Made by a program: the position numbers and the translations under genes | Shown here: positions 49,544 to 63,300 of the stretch, in pieces | Layout: each line of letters begins with the position of its first letter | How positions within the stretch are numbered: position 1 is the first letter of the stretch | Origin: Tribonema minus | Taxonomy: Eukaryota; Sar; Xanthophyceae; Tribonematales; Tribonemataceae | Direction of reading: 5' to 3' | Assembly: GCA_017506865.1 (NCBI GenBank) | Contig: JAFCMP010000079.1 | Coordinates: 1,054,001-1,118,000, forward strand | Length of the DNA: 64,000 bases | The notes under the pieces: generated by a model | What the model saw: only the letters and a program-made list of their open reading frames with translations | What the model was told of the DNA's origin: nothing | The model's database searches: none

Positions 49544-51623
49544 GCGGAGCGGGGAGGGGGGTGCAGCGCTTGCACGGCGTGACACATGCTAGGTGAGCAT
49601 CGCTGCGCCTCGTGTTTGCGAAGGTGTCTTATCATATGCCATGCCTGCAGGATCATGCATGTACATTTATAAAAATGTTGTACCAGGAGAGTGTTACGCA
49701 AGCTACCGTTTTGCCGTTAGCAGCTGTAAGCGCAAGTCATCTTTTCAAGGAGGAGCACTGTGGGAGTGTGAAAAGCCACTCTGCGGAAGGCAACTGACAA
49801 CTACAGCCACCAGCTTGCGTGTCATTTGCTTTTGCTAGTGTTCCAGTGACACTGCCGGCACAAACTTCAACTCAACTTAGACTATGGGAGCCATGGCGGC
49901 AGTTTCGCTGTCGGCTTTGGAGGCTTGACCAGCTTTTCAACCCCATGTGTGTGATTGTGCTCTTCACATTCAGAGTAACGCAAAAAGAACGCACTTAAAC
50001 TATATGCTGCAGAAAGTCACAGATATGTTATAAATTCTCCACGCAAGGCCTGGACTCCAGATGAAATACAAATCGCTGAACAGTGCGCGGGGCCATGCAG
50101 CGCCTTACATTGCTTCTGTAAGTCGTTTAGGTGGAGAATCAACACCACTGAAAACGCTTTAAAGTTGATTTCTGAAAGCGGATCATCCTTTCCCGTGCTT
50201 TTCAACCTGTGCTTTCGACAAGCAGTATTCCGTACCAGCCATCTAATTGCTGTGTCCAAAAATTCATGGAATGAGAGTTGCGCTGCCAAGCTAGCAGCTG
50301 CACACAGCAGCGCTTTGTGACAAGCACATGATTCATCACATGCAACAGACAGTTAGTGGATTGTGTGATCCACGTTCACAGTTCACGTGCACGAAGGGCG
50401 TCATTGTGCCCGTGCGCCTAAATAAGAGCTGTGCAGCCAGCGCATCATGTCATGGTTGCGTGTCAGGCAGGTGACAGGCCACATGTAAGTAAAGTAAGTA
50501 AGGCGCATGCTCACCTTCGGACACTTGAGACAGTGTAGCTGTGGGCGTGAAACACTGGTGCACAAGGTCTCAGCCATTGCACCACGCGTTGCGCTGCGAC
50601 ACAACGCCGTCAGTGGCAGACATTGATGGAGCAATACCCTGCGTGCCTGTCAACGTGACTGATGCATACTCTCTGCACATGTCCTCTCCCCACATGTCTC
50701 CATGAAGACCCGGCTCGCTTATACTCAAAGCACATGTACAGTAGGGTGCATCGCTCGTGGCAGCTACCACCTGATCGCGTTTCCTGAAGTTGTGTGCATG
50801 CTGCCACGGTTGTGCCACAATGACTAAGCACCGATCCTGCATCGCACCTCACTGCTTGCTCGCTCTCTGCGTGCTCGCTCTCTGCCCTGTGCAGCAGAGA
50901 GGCGCGCTGGGGCACGCGCGCCGCGGCAAGTTTTGGTAGCTGCTGCTCGGTGCGGCAGCGACAGACGCAGTGGAGGACTGTCAGCCGCCACTGCTGCCGC
51001 TGCTGCTGCCATGGGGACAGCTCAGTGCTCACATCGCTCAGCTCTCCGGTGATGGCAGTGCTCACAGGTGTTCGGCGGTGATGCTCAGTGCCGCGCCAGC
51101 ACACATTTTACGGTGTGCATTGGGTGGAGGTGGCAAGGGGGACGGGAGGGGGGGGAGGCGGGGGGCAGGGCAGGGGTTGAAGCCTCATGACAGCTGCGTT
51201 GTCATGAGCGCCTGTTCTTGCAGCAGACTGGCCCTGTCTCTGTATCTTCGTACAGATCTTCCCGAGCAAAATGTACAAGCGGTGACGATGACATTCTGTT
51301 CCTGCGATTGCTGGATTTTCTTTGCAGCGCCACATACATTAAGTACATCTATTGAAGTTGACTTTGAATTGAAGTTTTACAAACTGCCCAACTGCCATAG
51401 GTGCTTGAGGTGATGCACCACATAGACTGAGTCATAACTCATGCCCTCTCTGTATCTGACCGCAGTCCTTACCCAAGGAGAGTTCACAGAAACACGTTTC
51501 CGCTCTGCTTTTCACATCAACTTCAAGCTCTCGATACTTCAAATTCCAACTTCAACTCTGTTCAAATGTTGGCGGGAGCACGGTGAGCGGAAAGCAAGAA
51601 GCTAAAGCGCCCCACCGTGCGCC
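49544..51623. other. Intergenic, no gene seen
   Basis: About 2 kb without a recognisable gene. The TTGAAGTT-type motif clusters at about 49864-49877, 51354-51378 and 51517-51560. A G-rich stretch lies at about 51125-51175. Confidence 0.45.
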
Positions 51624-53103
51624 ATGGGACCACGAGCCAACGCTCGCAGCTACGTATGCCATCGCGTGGCTGCAATGCTGGGTGAAGTGGCCAGAGGTGA
51701 GCGTTGCAGCTTGTGCATCAGGCGCACGGCACACAAAATAATACTTCTACAGCTGTCGTCGCCTCTGACCCGTCGCCATGAGTCTGAGCCTGTGTGCTGT
51801 TGCTTGTACCTCCAGGAGCCGTGGCGGCTGGTTCGCCTGGTTTGACCGCCGAGTTATATGGTCTACAGGCCATCGCCAAGCAGCTGGACGCAAGTGGCTT
51901 CAGTACCAGGGATTACCCCTGCTGCTCTCCCAGCTGGAAGCGGTGAAGGAGCACAGAGCATGTGCAATCACCAAGAAACGCAAGACCGACGTCGACCAAA
52001 GCACCAAGGCCTCCACCACCGCTCTAGACAATCCAATTATCTTGGGCCAAGTGCTGGGGTTCGTGGGAGGGGGGGCCTGGCTCTACACCGTCGGGGTGAG
52101 CCGCCAGTGGCGCGGCGCCTACTTGGCCGCCTGCGCCACCAGCTTTGGCCTGGAGTTCCTCCTCCAGACGAGCGTGCGGCACGCGGTCAGCGGCGTGGAG
52201 GCGTTCGCCGTCGCTGCCGACGCCGGCCTCATCAGCAATGACGAGGCGCTGCTGCTGCGCGCGCTGGGCCGGTGGGGCAGCCGCCTCGTCCTCGCCTGCG
52301 TCACGGGCGCCGAGTTCGGCGTGCCGCTGGACTTGCCGGTGCTGCTAGGCGCTGCCGAGAGCGAGCGCTTCCCGTGGTTCAAGCTGGTCGCGGAGCTGCG
52401 GCTGCGGACGCTGGGGCCGATGGAGCGCAGCCAGGCGGTGGAGGTGGCGACCGTCGCGGCGCAGGCGGGCGACGACGGCCGCATCCTCGACTGGATTTTT
52501 AGCCACGCGTGCAGCAGTGGCGTCTGGCCCAGGTGGTTGGGGGAGGGCCTGGCCTGCACAGCGGCAGAGTATGGCCACGTGCCGACGCTGGCGTGGGTGC
52601 TGACGGAAGGCCCCTCGCGTCACGGCCTGGCAGCGTACGCTGAGACGTACGACGGCCTCGAAGTGTCGGACGTTTACGACGGCGATCTAGCGGACTGCTT
52701 CACCGAAGATCCGCGCATCGACTACGAACGCGTCTATAGTCTGTTAGACTTGGCGATTGCGGCGGGTCACCCGAGCGTGGTCACGTACCTTTTGACTGAA
52801 GTCATCAGCCACACCATCTCCCTAAGCACGTTGGCTCTGGCAGTTGAGCACACGCGCGCGGAGGCGGTAAAGGTGTTGCTCCAGAAAGGCCGCTTCGAAG
52901 GCGTTCCTTCCAAGACCGCGGTGATGGTGAGCCTCGCTGCTGTGCGTAACGTAGGAGTTCCTCTGTTCGAGTGGGCTAGACAGCGTGACATCGGGTGGGA
53001 TCTCGACGACGCACGCAGTCTGATGCACATGCAGGAAGCAGCGGAGCGGGCTGACAACAGCACCTTGGTAGACTGGCTGAAAGCAGTGATACAGGGCATA
53101 TGA
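51624..53103 (+). pseudogene. F-box/ankyrin-like family, copy C with an N-terminal frame break
   Basis: Exon 1 51624-51696 (MGPRANARSYVCHRVAAMLG) and exon 2 51816-53103 share the phase-1 intron of copies A and B. Exon 2 starts GAVAAGSPGLTAELYGLQAI in the spliced frame. The homologous reading shifts frame near 51896-51902, between QLDASG and QYQGLPLLLSQL. After that one frame is open to the stop: F-box-like LGQVLGFVGGGAWLYTVGV, the ankyrin-like body, and the end VDWLKAVIQGI. An upstream ATG at 51778 in the body frame would give a 441-aa protein with an unrelated start. This is a pseudogene, a recently shifted gene, or a 1-nt sequence error. Confidence 0.7.
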
Positions 53104-54344
53104 ACGCCACAGCAGATGAGCGTGCAATGCTGAGTTGATCCGCCTTTTCTGACAATGATACATTGTTTACTATGTTGACCAGCTGCGTTCTTGTTGTCAG
53201 ATGCTCGCTTGCTCAGTCTGCTGTTTCGCTGCTTTACCCACTGCTTTGCTCTGTCACATTGATGCCAGCACCTTGCCGTTTGCGGCCAACGTCAAAACGT
53301 TGACCATGTGCAGCTGCTTCTGCTCAGCTGTATGGAGGTCATGGCTCTCATACAAGATCGCCGCAGCACCACCAACATGCCAGGCCTCTGTATGATTTAT
53401 GTGACGAATGTAGTGCAAGTAGCAGGTAATATTGCACCTTGGCTTCTCGCTCAATGCCATGCAACTGCCTGCCACGTGTTTCTGGCAGCACACCTAATTT
53501 ATTGGCATGATGTGATGCATCAGTACCTCGGTACACACAGCACGGCTCGGCAGGCCACGTGACTGTGACCTGAAAGCATGACGATTGTACATTCGTGAGA
53601 ACCAACATGGCCTTGACAAACATTGTATGGGATTTAAAACGCATGTCCTGCAGATGAACGCTGGACAAGCGTACAAATCAGCAATGTTGCAACGCGGCAC
53701 TGCTCGTTAATGCGCATGGGTGTTGCCATTCAGCATCACTTGCATCTGGCAAAAGCACGCTCAGCTTGAAGATCATTTTAGGGGGGGCAGACATCGCCCA
53801 TTCAGTCTTGCTGTAGGTGCAATTGAAGCCGACCGCCGCCTCACCTACAAACAGCAAAAATGGTGAGAGGGGGGGGCTACCGGGCAGCGCCTCGTAAATC
53901 AAATAGCGCCCGCGTCAGTGCTCGCCGTGCGTGCCCCCCCACCCCCCCGCGCTCTGAACCTTGAAGTTGCTGTGCATCCTCATAGTGCTACACCACTTGT
54001 GGGGCAATCATGTAGACTAGTCTGCGATCCTTACACCAAATGCGCGCACTACATACTGCTACCGACACCGCCACAATCACACCCTTGCTCCCGCTACCAG
54101 TAGAGCAGCAATCTCTCGTAGCGCTGTCGCCGACTGTCTCCGCGCCAGGCGTAAAAGTACTTCCAGGGTACAGAAGGGGGGATCGGATCGACGCCGCGCG
54201 TCACAGGCGGGGGGGGGGAGGCGTGCGGTGTTGTGTGGGGGAAGGGGCTTTGCCTAAGGAAGAAATGGCCTCAGCGCGCGCCGCGCGAGCGCCGCGGTGA
54301 GTCCAACATCAAGTACTTGAAGTACATGTTCTGACGACTACAGG
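53104..54344. other. Intergenic between convergent genes
   Basis: Between copy C and the 3' end of the PDAT gene. No gene recognised. It contains a G run at 54209-54218 and CAAGTACTTGAAGTACATG at about 54310-54328, a member of the scattered motif family. Confidence 0.45.
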
Positions 54345-57300
54345 TCACGTGGGGCGGCCGCGGCTAGGGTGCGTCAGCAGGTCGATGGACGCCGACACCT
54401 CCTTGATGTTGGTGATGACGCGCTCGCGGATGAGGTCGCCCTTGCCTGCGGCGATCGCCATGAGGCCCTCCAAAAGCTCGACGTTGCCGAGCACGTCGAT
54501 GTGGTCGCCGCTCGTGCCGCCGCCCCTGCGCGCGCAGGCGGAGCGACGCACGCGCAGGTCGGTCGCGCAGCGTTTGCGGCGTGCGGTGTCAACATGCTTT
54601 ACTCATCTAGGTACCTACAAGCGTTGCGTGGGCGTACAGTGTGTTGGGTAATCACGCAGGAAAGCGTACACTGAAAAAAATCGACGAACAGTCTGTCGCT
54701 CGAGGCTGACGCCAGCCTGATTAAAACAGCACCACGTCCAGTGCTTCTGTTGGTGCGCAATGTGCCGTGACCCCCCCCTTCAAGCTTGAGTCAAAGCTGC
54801 ACATGCCTGACTCATTTGCACAGGACCATAACGAGTGGAACCTGCTCCTGCAAAGGGCGCAATGATGGCGGCGGCACAAACAGCGCATCGCCTCCAACCC
54901 AAAGCCCACCTTACTTCTGAAAGCACCACAGCATCACAACCCGTACGGCGACCGCACTGCGCACCTGACTTCTCGAGCACATTGTCAGCGGTACGCGCGC
55001 AGTTTGCTGTAGGTGCTATCGCATGTGCATCAATAGCGGTTCGATACCGATATGCATGCAGTTGCACGCACAAAACACCTCGAAATGCACGTCGACAGCA
55101 CCCGCATTCACATCCGGCCTGCACGCATCCGAGCGACCCTCTCTCACCTGAGACTGAAGCCGGCGGGCAGGTGCGGATACTCCACGGTGGTGACATTGAT
55201 CTTGCTGGGGTTGTAGGGGTACTTGTCGTTCTTCCAGCCCTCGCTGCACATGTAGCCCAGCGACAGCAGCGGCACTGTGCCGTCGCCGTTGACCAGGCGC
55301 ATGCCCTGGGAGAAGCACCCGTTGCTGCCAGGGGGGGGGGGCGTGTGTGTAGGGGGAGAGGGGAGGGGGGGGTGGGGGGGGGAGTTAAGGCGTGATGCTG
55401 ATATTCACCTTGGTTCAATACATTTTTAAAGGTATGTGAGGACAGAGCGCAATGTACCAATGTGCATCAGCCCGATTGTACATAGCTCCTGCAGCTCCTT
55501 GATGTACCAATGTGCATCAGCCCGATTGTACATAGCTCCTGCAGCTCCTTGATGAGTTTGTTCGAAGAAGCACAATATAAGCAGGCAGCAGTATCAGGCA
55601 TCAGCAAGCAAGCCGTAAATAGGAGAGGCAGGTTTAAGAGACTCTCAGCATCACTCAAGACCCGCTGCATGATGCAGGTACTCACGAGCGCTGCAGTGAT
55701 GTACACCATGCTGAGCACTGCGCAGAAATCCTGCGTGTCGAGATGTGCATAGTACGAAGCATGCATCAACTGCTCTCCGCGCCACCAACGACAGAGGACC
55801 CGCTGCCGCACTACAGACACCCTCAAGCACGCAGAGCGGAAAAAGAACTTCAACTTGAAGTACACTATATCAAATTGAAGTTTGCGGCGTCACCTCGGCG
55901 CCGAGTTTGCAGATCGTGCACGCACAAAGATCAGCTCCTCCTCGCCATCGAGAGGCAGCGTGCAGTTGCCGGCCGGCAGAGTGGAAATTTCAACTTGAAG
56001 TACACTGTACAAGCTGAAGTTCAGAAGTTGAAGTACACTGCATCAAGTTGAGGATTGCGGCGTCACCTCGGCGCCGCGTTCCAGATTGTGTACGGCACGG
56101 AGATGAGCTCCTCCTCGCCGTCGACGGGCAGCGTGCAGTTGCCGGCGTCCTCGGTGCACGTCTGCGCCTCCTCGTACGGGCTCGTGCGGTACAGGTAGCC
56201 GCGCTCGGCGCTGTTGTTGGCGCCGTACATGCACCAGATGCGCATGTTGGGGGCGTTGGGGAGCGCGCTGGCGAGGGGGTTGGACCAGTACCTGCGTATG
56301 TGCGCGCGCGCACGCGTCGTATGGGCGAGGCGGAGATTAGGCATGAGAACATAGCGGTAGGAAGGCGAGGGTTTACACTATGTGCGGTGTGGCGCATATG
56401 TGTGACCAGGCTCGCTGCCACTGTGGGCGCCATGCACGGTCCAGGTGCGCTGTGTTTGAAGCAGTGAACGTGCACTGGCTAATGGGTCACTACCCACAAG
56501 TTTAACCACCCAACGCCTCGATGCCACAAGAATTGCGTGGCTGACTGGCGCTGCAGGGCGCACTAACTTCAGTCTTATATTGAAGTTAATGAGGGCCGAC
56601 ACAGTAAATTCGGGCTGCACATGCCAGTATATGCATCCGCCCTTAACGCGTTTGACAGCTGGCTTTACTGCAGCACCACAACCAAAAAAAGCATGGAGTG
56701 ACTGTTGCACAAACAGTGAGGGGGGGGGGGGGGGGGGGGGGGGCGCTGAACTGACGCTTTAGGGGCACATCGCGTCAAGCTTTCCGAACAGCAACTCGGG
56801 CTTCGCTTCCTTTTCACCTTGCAGAGAGGAGCAACAACCTGCAACCAAGCAGTCAAGAACTTCGCACGCTGCCAGGATCTGTCAACATATGCACTGGTCA
56901 TTGATGCTGCGGGTGACGAAAGCTGCCGGGGTGACAGAAGATGTTTTGACAAGACAGAAGACGCAACCAATTTCTAGTGCCTTACTAGCACTAGTGCGGA
57001 AACCTTGTTGACCAACCACCAACCAATTATGTGTCATGAAAAAAGAGTACAGCACGGAGGCTTCCCACGTGGTCCCCCACCGTAGTACTAGCTCCGCTCA
57101 AGGGTGCTTAACTTCGGCATCGGACGAGAGCTGGTGCTGTCACCATGATATGGCCGTACCCATTTGCTGAACCTGCAACTGTGCATATCAAATAATGTTA
57201 AGGTTGCCAAACCTGACATCTGGAAATGTGCCTTTTGAAAAAGGAAATATAGTATACAACGTGGACCGAGTGCCGCGCGTGTACAAGCAGAGTACAGCAC

Positions 57301-60300
57301 AGAAAATCACATTGTGCAGACCAACTACCAATGTTTTTTAATGTTTTTTGAATGAACTCTTCATGTGAGAGAATCATGGTGGACATCCGCCGTGATTTGT
57401 TCCAAGATCACACATCCTGCATTCAATGAATAAGGGTTATGTCAAACAACTTGCTGGTACAGACAACAACAGGGTCGACGATTGTGGCACCCAGCGGCAA
57501 CTACTGTGGCTCACATTGGCAGGTCGTAGCGCGCGTCGTTGCACGTTGCGAGAATGCATGGTGGACATCCACCGTGATATGTCCAAGCATACGCGCCCGC
57601 ATCGATCAATGCAGTCTTTGTGAAAAGGTAGGTGCTTGCACAGACAATGATGGCGTTGGGATAGTGCTACCTAGTTGCGACAAGCTCACATTGGGTGGTC
57701 GTAGCGCGCGTCGTTGCACGTTGCGAGAATGCATGGTGGACATCCACCATGACTTGTCCAAGCATGCACGCCCGCATCGATCAATACAGGCTTGTGTCAC
57801 AACCAAGGTGCTTGTACTGACGACAACGGTGTTGAGAATGACAATGCCCAGCGGCGACTAGTCAGCTCACATTGGGTGGTCGTAGCGTGCGTCGTTGCCC
57901 AGGTCCTCAATGTCCGCGGCCACCAGATTCGCGGCTTCCGCCTCGTCCGTGTACAGCCTGTGGTCGAGGCGCGGCAGAATGAGGGTCCTCCAGGCGTCCT
58001 CCCACGTCATGTTGCCCGCGACCGGCGGGACGACGTCCGGGACGAAGCTGCGCGGCAGCGAGGGCGATCGGAAATCTCCACGGTGAGAGAGTGGCTTTCG
58101 CGGCGGCGGCGGCGGCGATGGGTGACGCTGCGCGGGTATGCTGCTGCGGGCGCATGCGGTAGGTGGATCGTAACAGGGCGCAGTGCGGGACGCACACGCC
58201 AGCTGAAGCCCCCCCCCACACACACCCCTCCCCTTTATGACTCTGTTATGAGGTCCTCTGGCGCTGCAGACACCCACTGCAGTCAGCCTGGCGAGCAGCA
58301 CGGTGACTCGGTCATGTTATCACACACACAGCAGGGGAGCGCCAGTATAGGACAAGCCCCCCACTGCTACACAACGTGAATGCAGCGAGTACGACAGCTT
58401 GGCGCATAATGCCCACCAGCTGCCAGCATCATTGATGCAGCATGGGTACTTGACCCTCCCCGCTCTGATCATGCTGCCGGCAAGTGGCATGTGCGGAAGA
58501 GTTTCCTGCAGAGGCTTTCTCTGCATGCCTCAGCACAGCCTCAGCATGGTTGATGCTTGCCCTATGCCTCACTGCTCCCGTTCACTCAGGTGATCATAAT
58601 GCCATACGGCACGCTGAGCGGCAGGCTCGCCTCTGCACAAACACTACCAAACGACGGGTGGCGCACAACAAGAACTCAGAAATGCGCTGCACGATGTGCG
58701 CTTCAACATCGCTCATCACGAGCTGCCACAGTGCTGCCTTTACACTCTTTCAAAATGTCAACTTACCTGATGATGGTGCCGTACGTCAGGCAGCGCCGCG
58801 GCTCCGCCCCCTCCTGCGTGCCCTCCAACACAGACTGACTGAGACAGTAACAATCCTGTTTCAACTTCAAGTCACCTGACTCACACTGCCGCAACGCCGG
58901 GCGTTGCTGCAACTGCACATTCTCCTGCATGCCTCTCAACACAGAATAAAACTGCAGCAATCTTCGTCTTCAACTTCAAGTCACCTGATCATGTTGCCGC
59001 AGGTCGTGCAGTACCGTAGGCGGCTCCGCCTCCTCCTGCGTGCCCCCTCCCACACAAAACTGTAACAATCCTATGTTACCTTCGACTCACCTAACACACG
59101 CTGCCGCAACGCCGGGCAGTGCCGCGACTGCATACTCTCCTGCATGCCCTCCCCACACACACTCCATCTGCAGCAATCAGCACCTTCAACTTCAACTCAC
59201 CTGATCATGTTGCTGTAGGTCGGGCATGCCCTCACGTGAAGAATGGAACTGCAGCAATCTTCCTGTTCAATTTCAAGTCACCTGATCATGTTGCCGTAGG
59301 TCGGGCAGTGCGGCGGCTCCGCCTCCTCCTGCGTGCCGTCATTGGAGGGCGTGAGCGGCACGGCGGTGTCGTCCGGCGCCCACGTCGCGTTGCCCCAGAT
59401 GGCGCTGCCGCCCTTGGGCAGCATGGTCACCAGGCTGCTCCATGTCCTGCGGCGCCATGAACAGAGAGGTTTGAAGTTGGTTGTGAGGGTTGAAGTTTGC
59501 TATCAGGGGTGGATTGAGCCCCGGACGGCGCTGCCGCCCTTGGGGGCAGCATGGTCACCAGGCTGCTCCACGTCCTGCCGCGCCGTAGACGGGGTAAATT
59601 GAAGTTAGATATGAAGTTTGCTATTAGGCGCATGATTCTGTAGGGAACTCAGCCGCCCGACGCAGGCGTGCATCGCGTAGACTACCCTGCTGTTGCGGTG
59701 AGCCGTTGCGGCGGTGATGTGCAGCCCACGACGAGCGCTGACGCGAGGCGCAAAGAGGAAATACTTAGGCATGTACGTGGCGCAGCGCAGCAACAACGCT
59801 CAGCCGGTACGTTTCGCGCAGGAGAGGCATCGGCTCGCAGCGACGCGTACACATGCAACTTTCGCAACACTGCGCGAGCAACGACAGCCCACTGTTTGCC
59901 CTTCGATTGCACCGTGCGACCACGAGCCAAGAGGCGCGAGCGCGGTCCTCATTTGCGCCAACTTGAAGTAGCGCAGCCAGCGGACGAGCGTTGCCAACGC
60001 GGCCTGCCTGCATGACTACTCCATGCGCGCGCGCGCTCTCACCGCAGCAGGTGCGCGCGCCGCTCCGGCGACAGGTAGTAGTCCAGCGCCGCCGACATGG
60101 TCCCGAGCTGAGCCGTGTCCTTGAACTCGCCGGAGAGCAGCGCGCTCACGGCCTTGGGCACGCCCAGCAGCGACCCCGCTACGTTGGCGACGCCGGCGAC
60201 GTGCTTGGCGACCCAGCCGTCGCCGCCCTTGCCGCCGTTCTCGGACTCGACCCAGTTGAGGAAGAAGTAGACGACCTGTAGCGGGGGGAGGGGGGAAGGG

Positions 60301-63300
60301 GGGGGTCGAGCGCTGTGCATGATGTTTGCGTCTGGAGCGCAGTGGCAGAAGGCTGGCTGAACAAGCATGTGCCGTAGTGCTTTGGACCGGGCGACCCAGC
60401 CGTCGCAGCCCTTGCCGCCGTTTTTGGATTCTACCCAGTTCAGGAAGAAGCACACCGACCTGTAGCAGGGTGGGGGTGGGGGTGGGGGGGGGGGGGGCGT
60501 TTGCGCGTCTGATGTTTGCGGCTGTGTGCGACACAAGCGGTTGCAGTTTCACTCCCAATATTACCGTGCAGGATCAGGCGGTTGCAACTTCACTCCCTAT
60601 GACCTGCTCGCAGGAGGGAGACTTGCCTGCCCCCCAAGGAAGCACAATACCAGCGGTTGCAGCTTCCTTCTTGACTTCGTTTTGCTATGTTATCACAACT
60701 TCACTTCCTACTTCAATGGTGGCCTGCTCGCAGGGCATGAAACTCGTCTGCCCACCAACCCTGTGCGACATCAGCGGTCCCAACATGCGTTCCGACTTCG
60801 CTCTCAACCTACAACCTTCACTTCGAACTTCAGCTGGCAGAAATGGCTGCAGAAGAAGCCTTGCCTGCCCGCCGAAGCTGTGCAATATCATGACTGCAGG
60901 CGTGCCGCTGACTTCAAGCGCTGTCTCTAGCGTGTGCTTGAGGCGCGTCACCAAGCTCTAACTTCAAGTGAGAGAAATGGCTGCAGAAGACGACTCAAGT
61001 CTTCACTTGCCTGCCCGCCGAAGCTGTGCGACATCATAACTGCGGGCGTGCCGCTGACTTCAAGCGCAGTCTCTAGCGTGTGCTTCAGGCGCGTCAAGAA
61101 GCCATCGCGCTTCTCCGCCATCCACGGGGAGAGTCGCCAGTCATAGCTGGCCATATACATCTCGTTGCTGCGGCGCAACGGCAGCAGCAGCAGCGACAGC
61201 AACAGTGTGCAGGATCAGAAAGGGAGGTAGGCAGGTGCCAGGAGTCACAGATTGAAGTAGCAAATCAGGAGAGGCACCAGTCGTAGCTGGCCATGTACAT
61301 CTCGTTGCTGCGGCGCGACAGTGGCAGCAGCAGCGGTGAACGGGATCAGGAAGGGAGGTAGGTAGGTGCGGGGAGTCACGGGTTGAAGTAGCAGGTGCCA
61401 GTCATGGCTGGCTATGTACATCTCGTTGCTGCAACGCGATAGGTTTGGCAGCAGCGGTGCTCAGGTTCCCGAGGACAAAAATGTTGGAGACCGTACTCGG
61501 AGGTAAACACTTGCCAACGCACCCATGACAGCAACAGCATACATGTGAGCTGCCATAGCTGGCTATGTAAGTATTTATCGTTGCTATGCGAGAAGCGACC
61601 CATAGAAACAGCTCTCAGCGTCACAGATCAGGAGCGAGAGACGCAGTGAGGCATATACATAGTATACGGGCTTCTTTCATCTGCCATCTGCACAGCAGGT
61701 GGCATTTGCCTGTGTGCATGGTCAAACACTGGCAATGATACGATGGTGCAAGTTGACGCAGACTGCCATCCATACCGTTGCTGTCATGCAGCCAGATTGT
61801 TGGAAGTTATGTACCAAATGCATTCACAGGACTTGGCAGGGACTCGTGTGGTGCATTGCAGGGAATGAATCGCGTTGTCTACTTTTATTTCTGAGGTGCA
61901 AACAACGCAGGCTGGTCCCACGTTTGGAGTATGCACAACACCTCTTGTGGCAGTTACTGCAAGCCTGTGTGTGTATGTATGTGTATATGTATGGCGTGGC
62001 GCATCTCACCTGGTGTAGCCGATCTCTGTGCTCCGCCGCCATCAGTCAGAGCCGCAGAGCCGCAGAGATGAGTGGACAAGGCGCATACAGCACAAGCAAA
62101 CGCAACAGAAGTCAGCTTCTGGGCACGCGCACGTGAAAGCAACAATGAAATAATTGACTGTGAAGTACAGTTTCTTAATGTGTCGCATCGCTACCGCTTC
62201 TGCAGCGCCGTGGTAAAAGCGTTTGCAGCATGCATTTGACAATACCAGTGGCAATGAGGGCAGCGTGCCGGGCCTTGCAATGGCTACACAACAACAACCT
62301 ACACGTGCGCATCCACTTGAAGCCACCCAAGTCGAGCTTGGCACAACAAAGAGTGCCTGAGCCATGATTGTGAGCATACACTACGGTACTGCTTTTTCAG
62401 CATGAGTCGTGTTGGATGCTGATTGAAGCACTACTTCAACTCTGGTGTTGGTGACTTCCATGTCGCTGGCGGTCTACATAAATTTCACGGCGGACCGCAT
62501 GGCCTGCGACAGCGATGCCGGAGTGATGCAGTTGAAGTTGAAGGTGGCAAACCACAACCGTGCCTTGAGCACTGTATCACACCAAGCAGCATTTGAGGAT
62601 CAATAGTGAACACTTCACTACCAGCTCATCCCGAGACCACAGAGCATTATTCAGCAGAACTGCGGCGGCCAGAGATGTTTGCAGGATGGTTTGAAGTTGA
62701 AATTGATACCAGTTGCGCTACGCAGAGTTTTGCCACTGTGCCAACAACAGTGCACCCCAGTTCTGCTGCGCGCTGCGCGTTTACAACATGGCGAGTCACT
62801 CTCCACAATTTGGGTACGCACGTAGCCGCGCCCTCCGTTCAAACACATACAGCAGCACCGCATTGCGCAGCCACGCTCAGCGCGCAGCACACTCTCGCAT
62901 CGCACGCACGCGCCTCATGCGCACGCCGCCATCACACCAGCAACACCGCCAGCGCGCATCACATAAACTCTCCGTCTGCTTCGTTACCCAATGACCACTG
63001 CAACACACACTAACACACACCCCCCCCCCTCAACAAGGCGGCCCCCTACTCACCGGCGAGGTTCTGCGCGTGCGCGCCCGCCGCCATCACACCAGCAACA
63101 CCACCAGCGCGCATCATATTCACGCTGCCATTCGCTTCGCTACCCGACGATCACTGCCACACACACCCTCTACAAGGCGCCCCCCCTAAAAGGCACCCCC
63201 TCCCCGACTCACCGGCGAGGTTCTCAATTACCTTCCCCCACACCCAGTACCCGCGGAACACGTAGTCCGCCGCCTCGAGCCCGACCGCGGAGCGCAGCTT

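Noticed and set aside
57505-59350. A CRISPR-like array, suggested by regular repeats at 80-180 bp steps
   Set aside because: The repeats are long, decayed copies of exon edges in a eukaryotic gene, with no uniform repeats or spacers.
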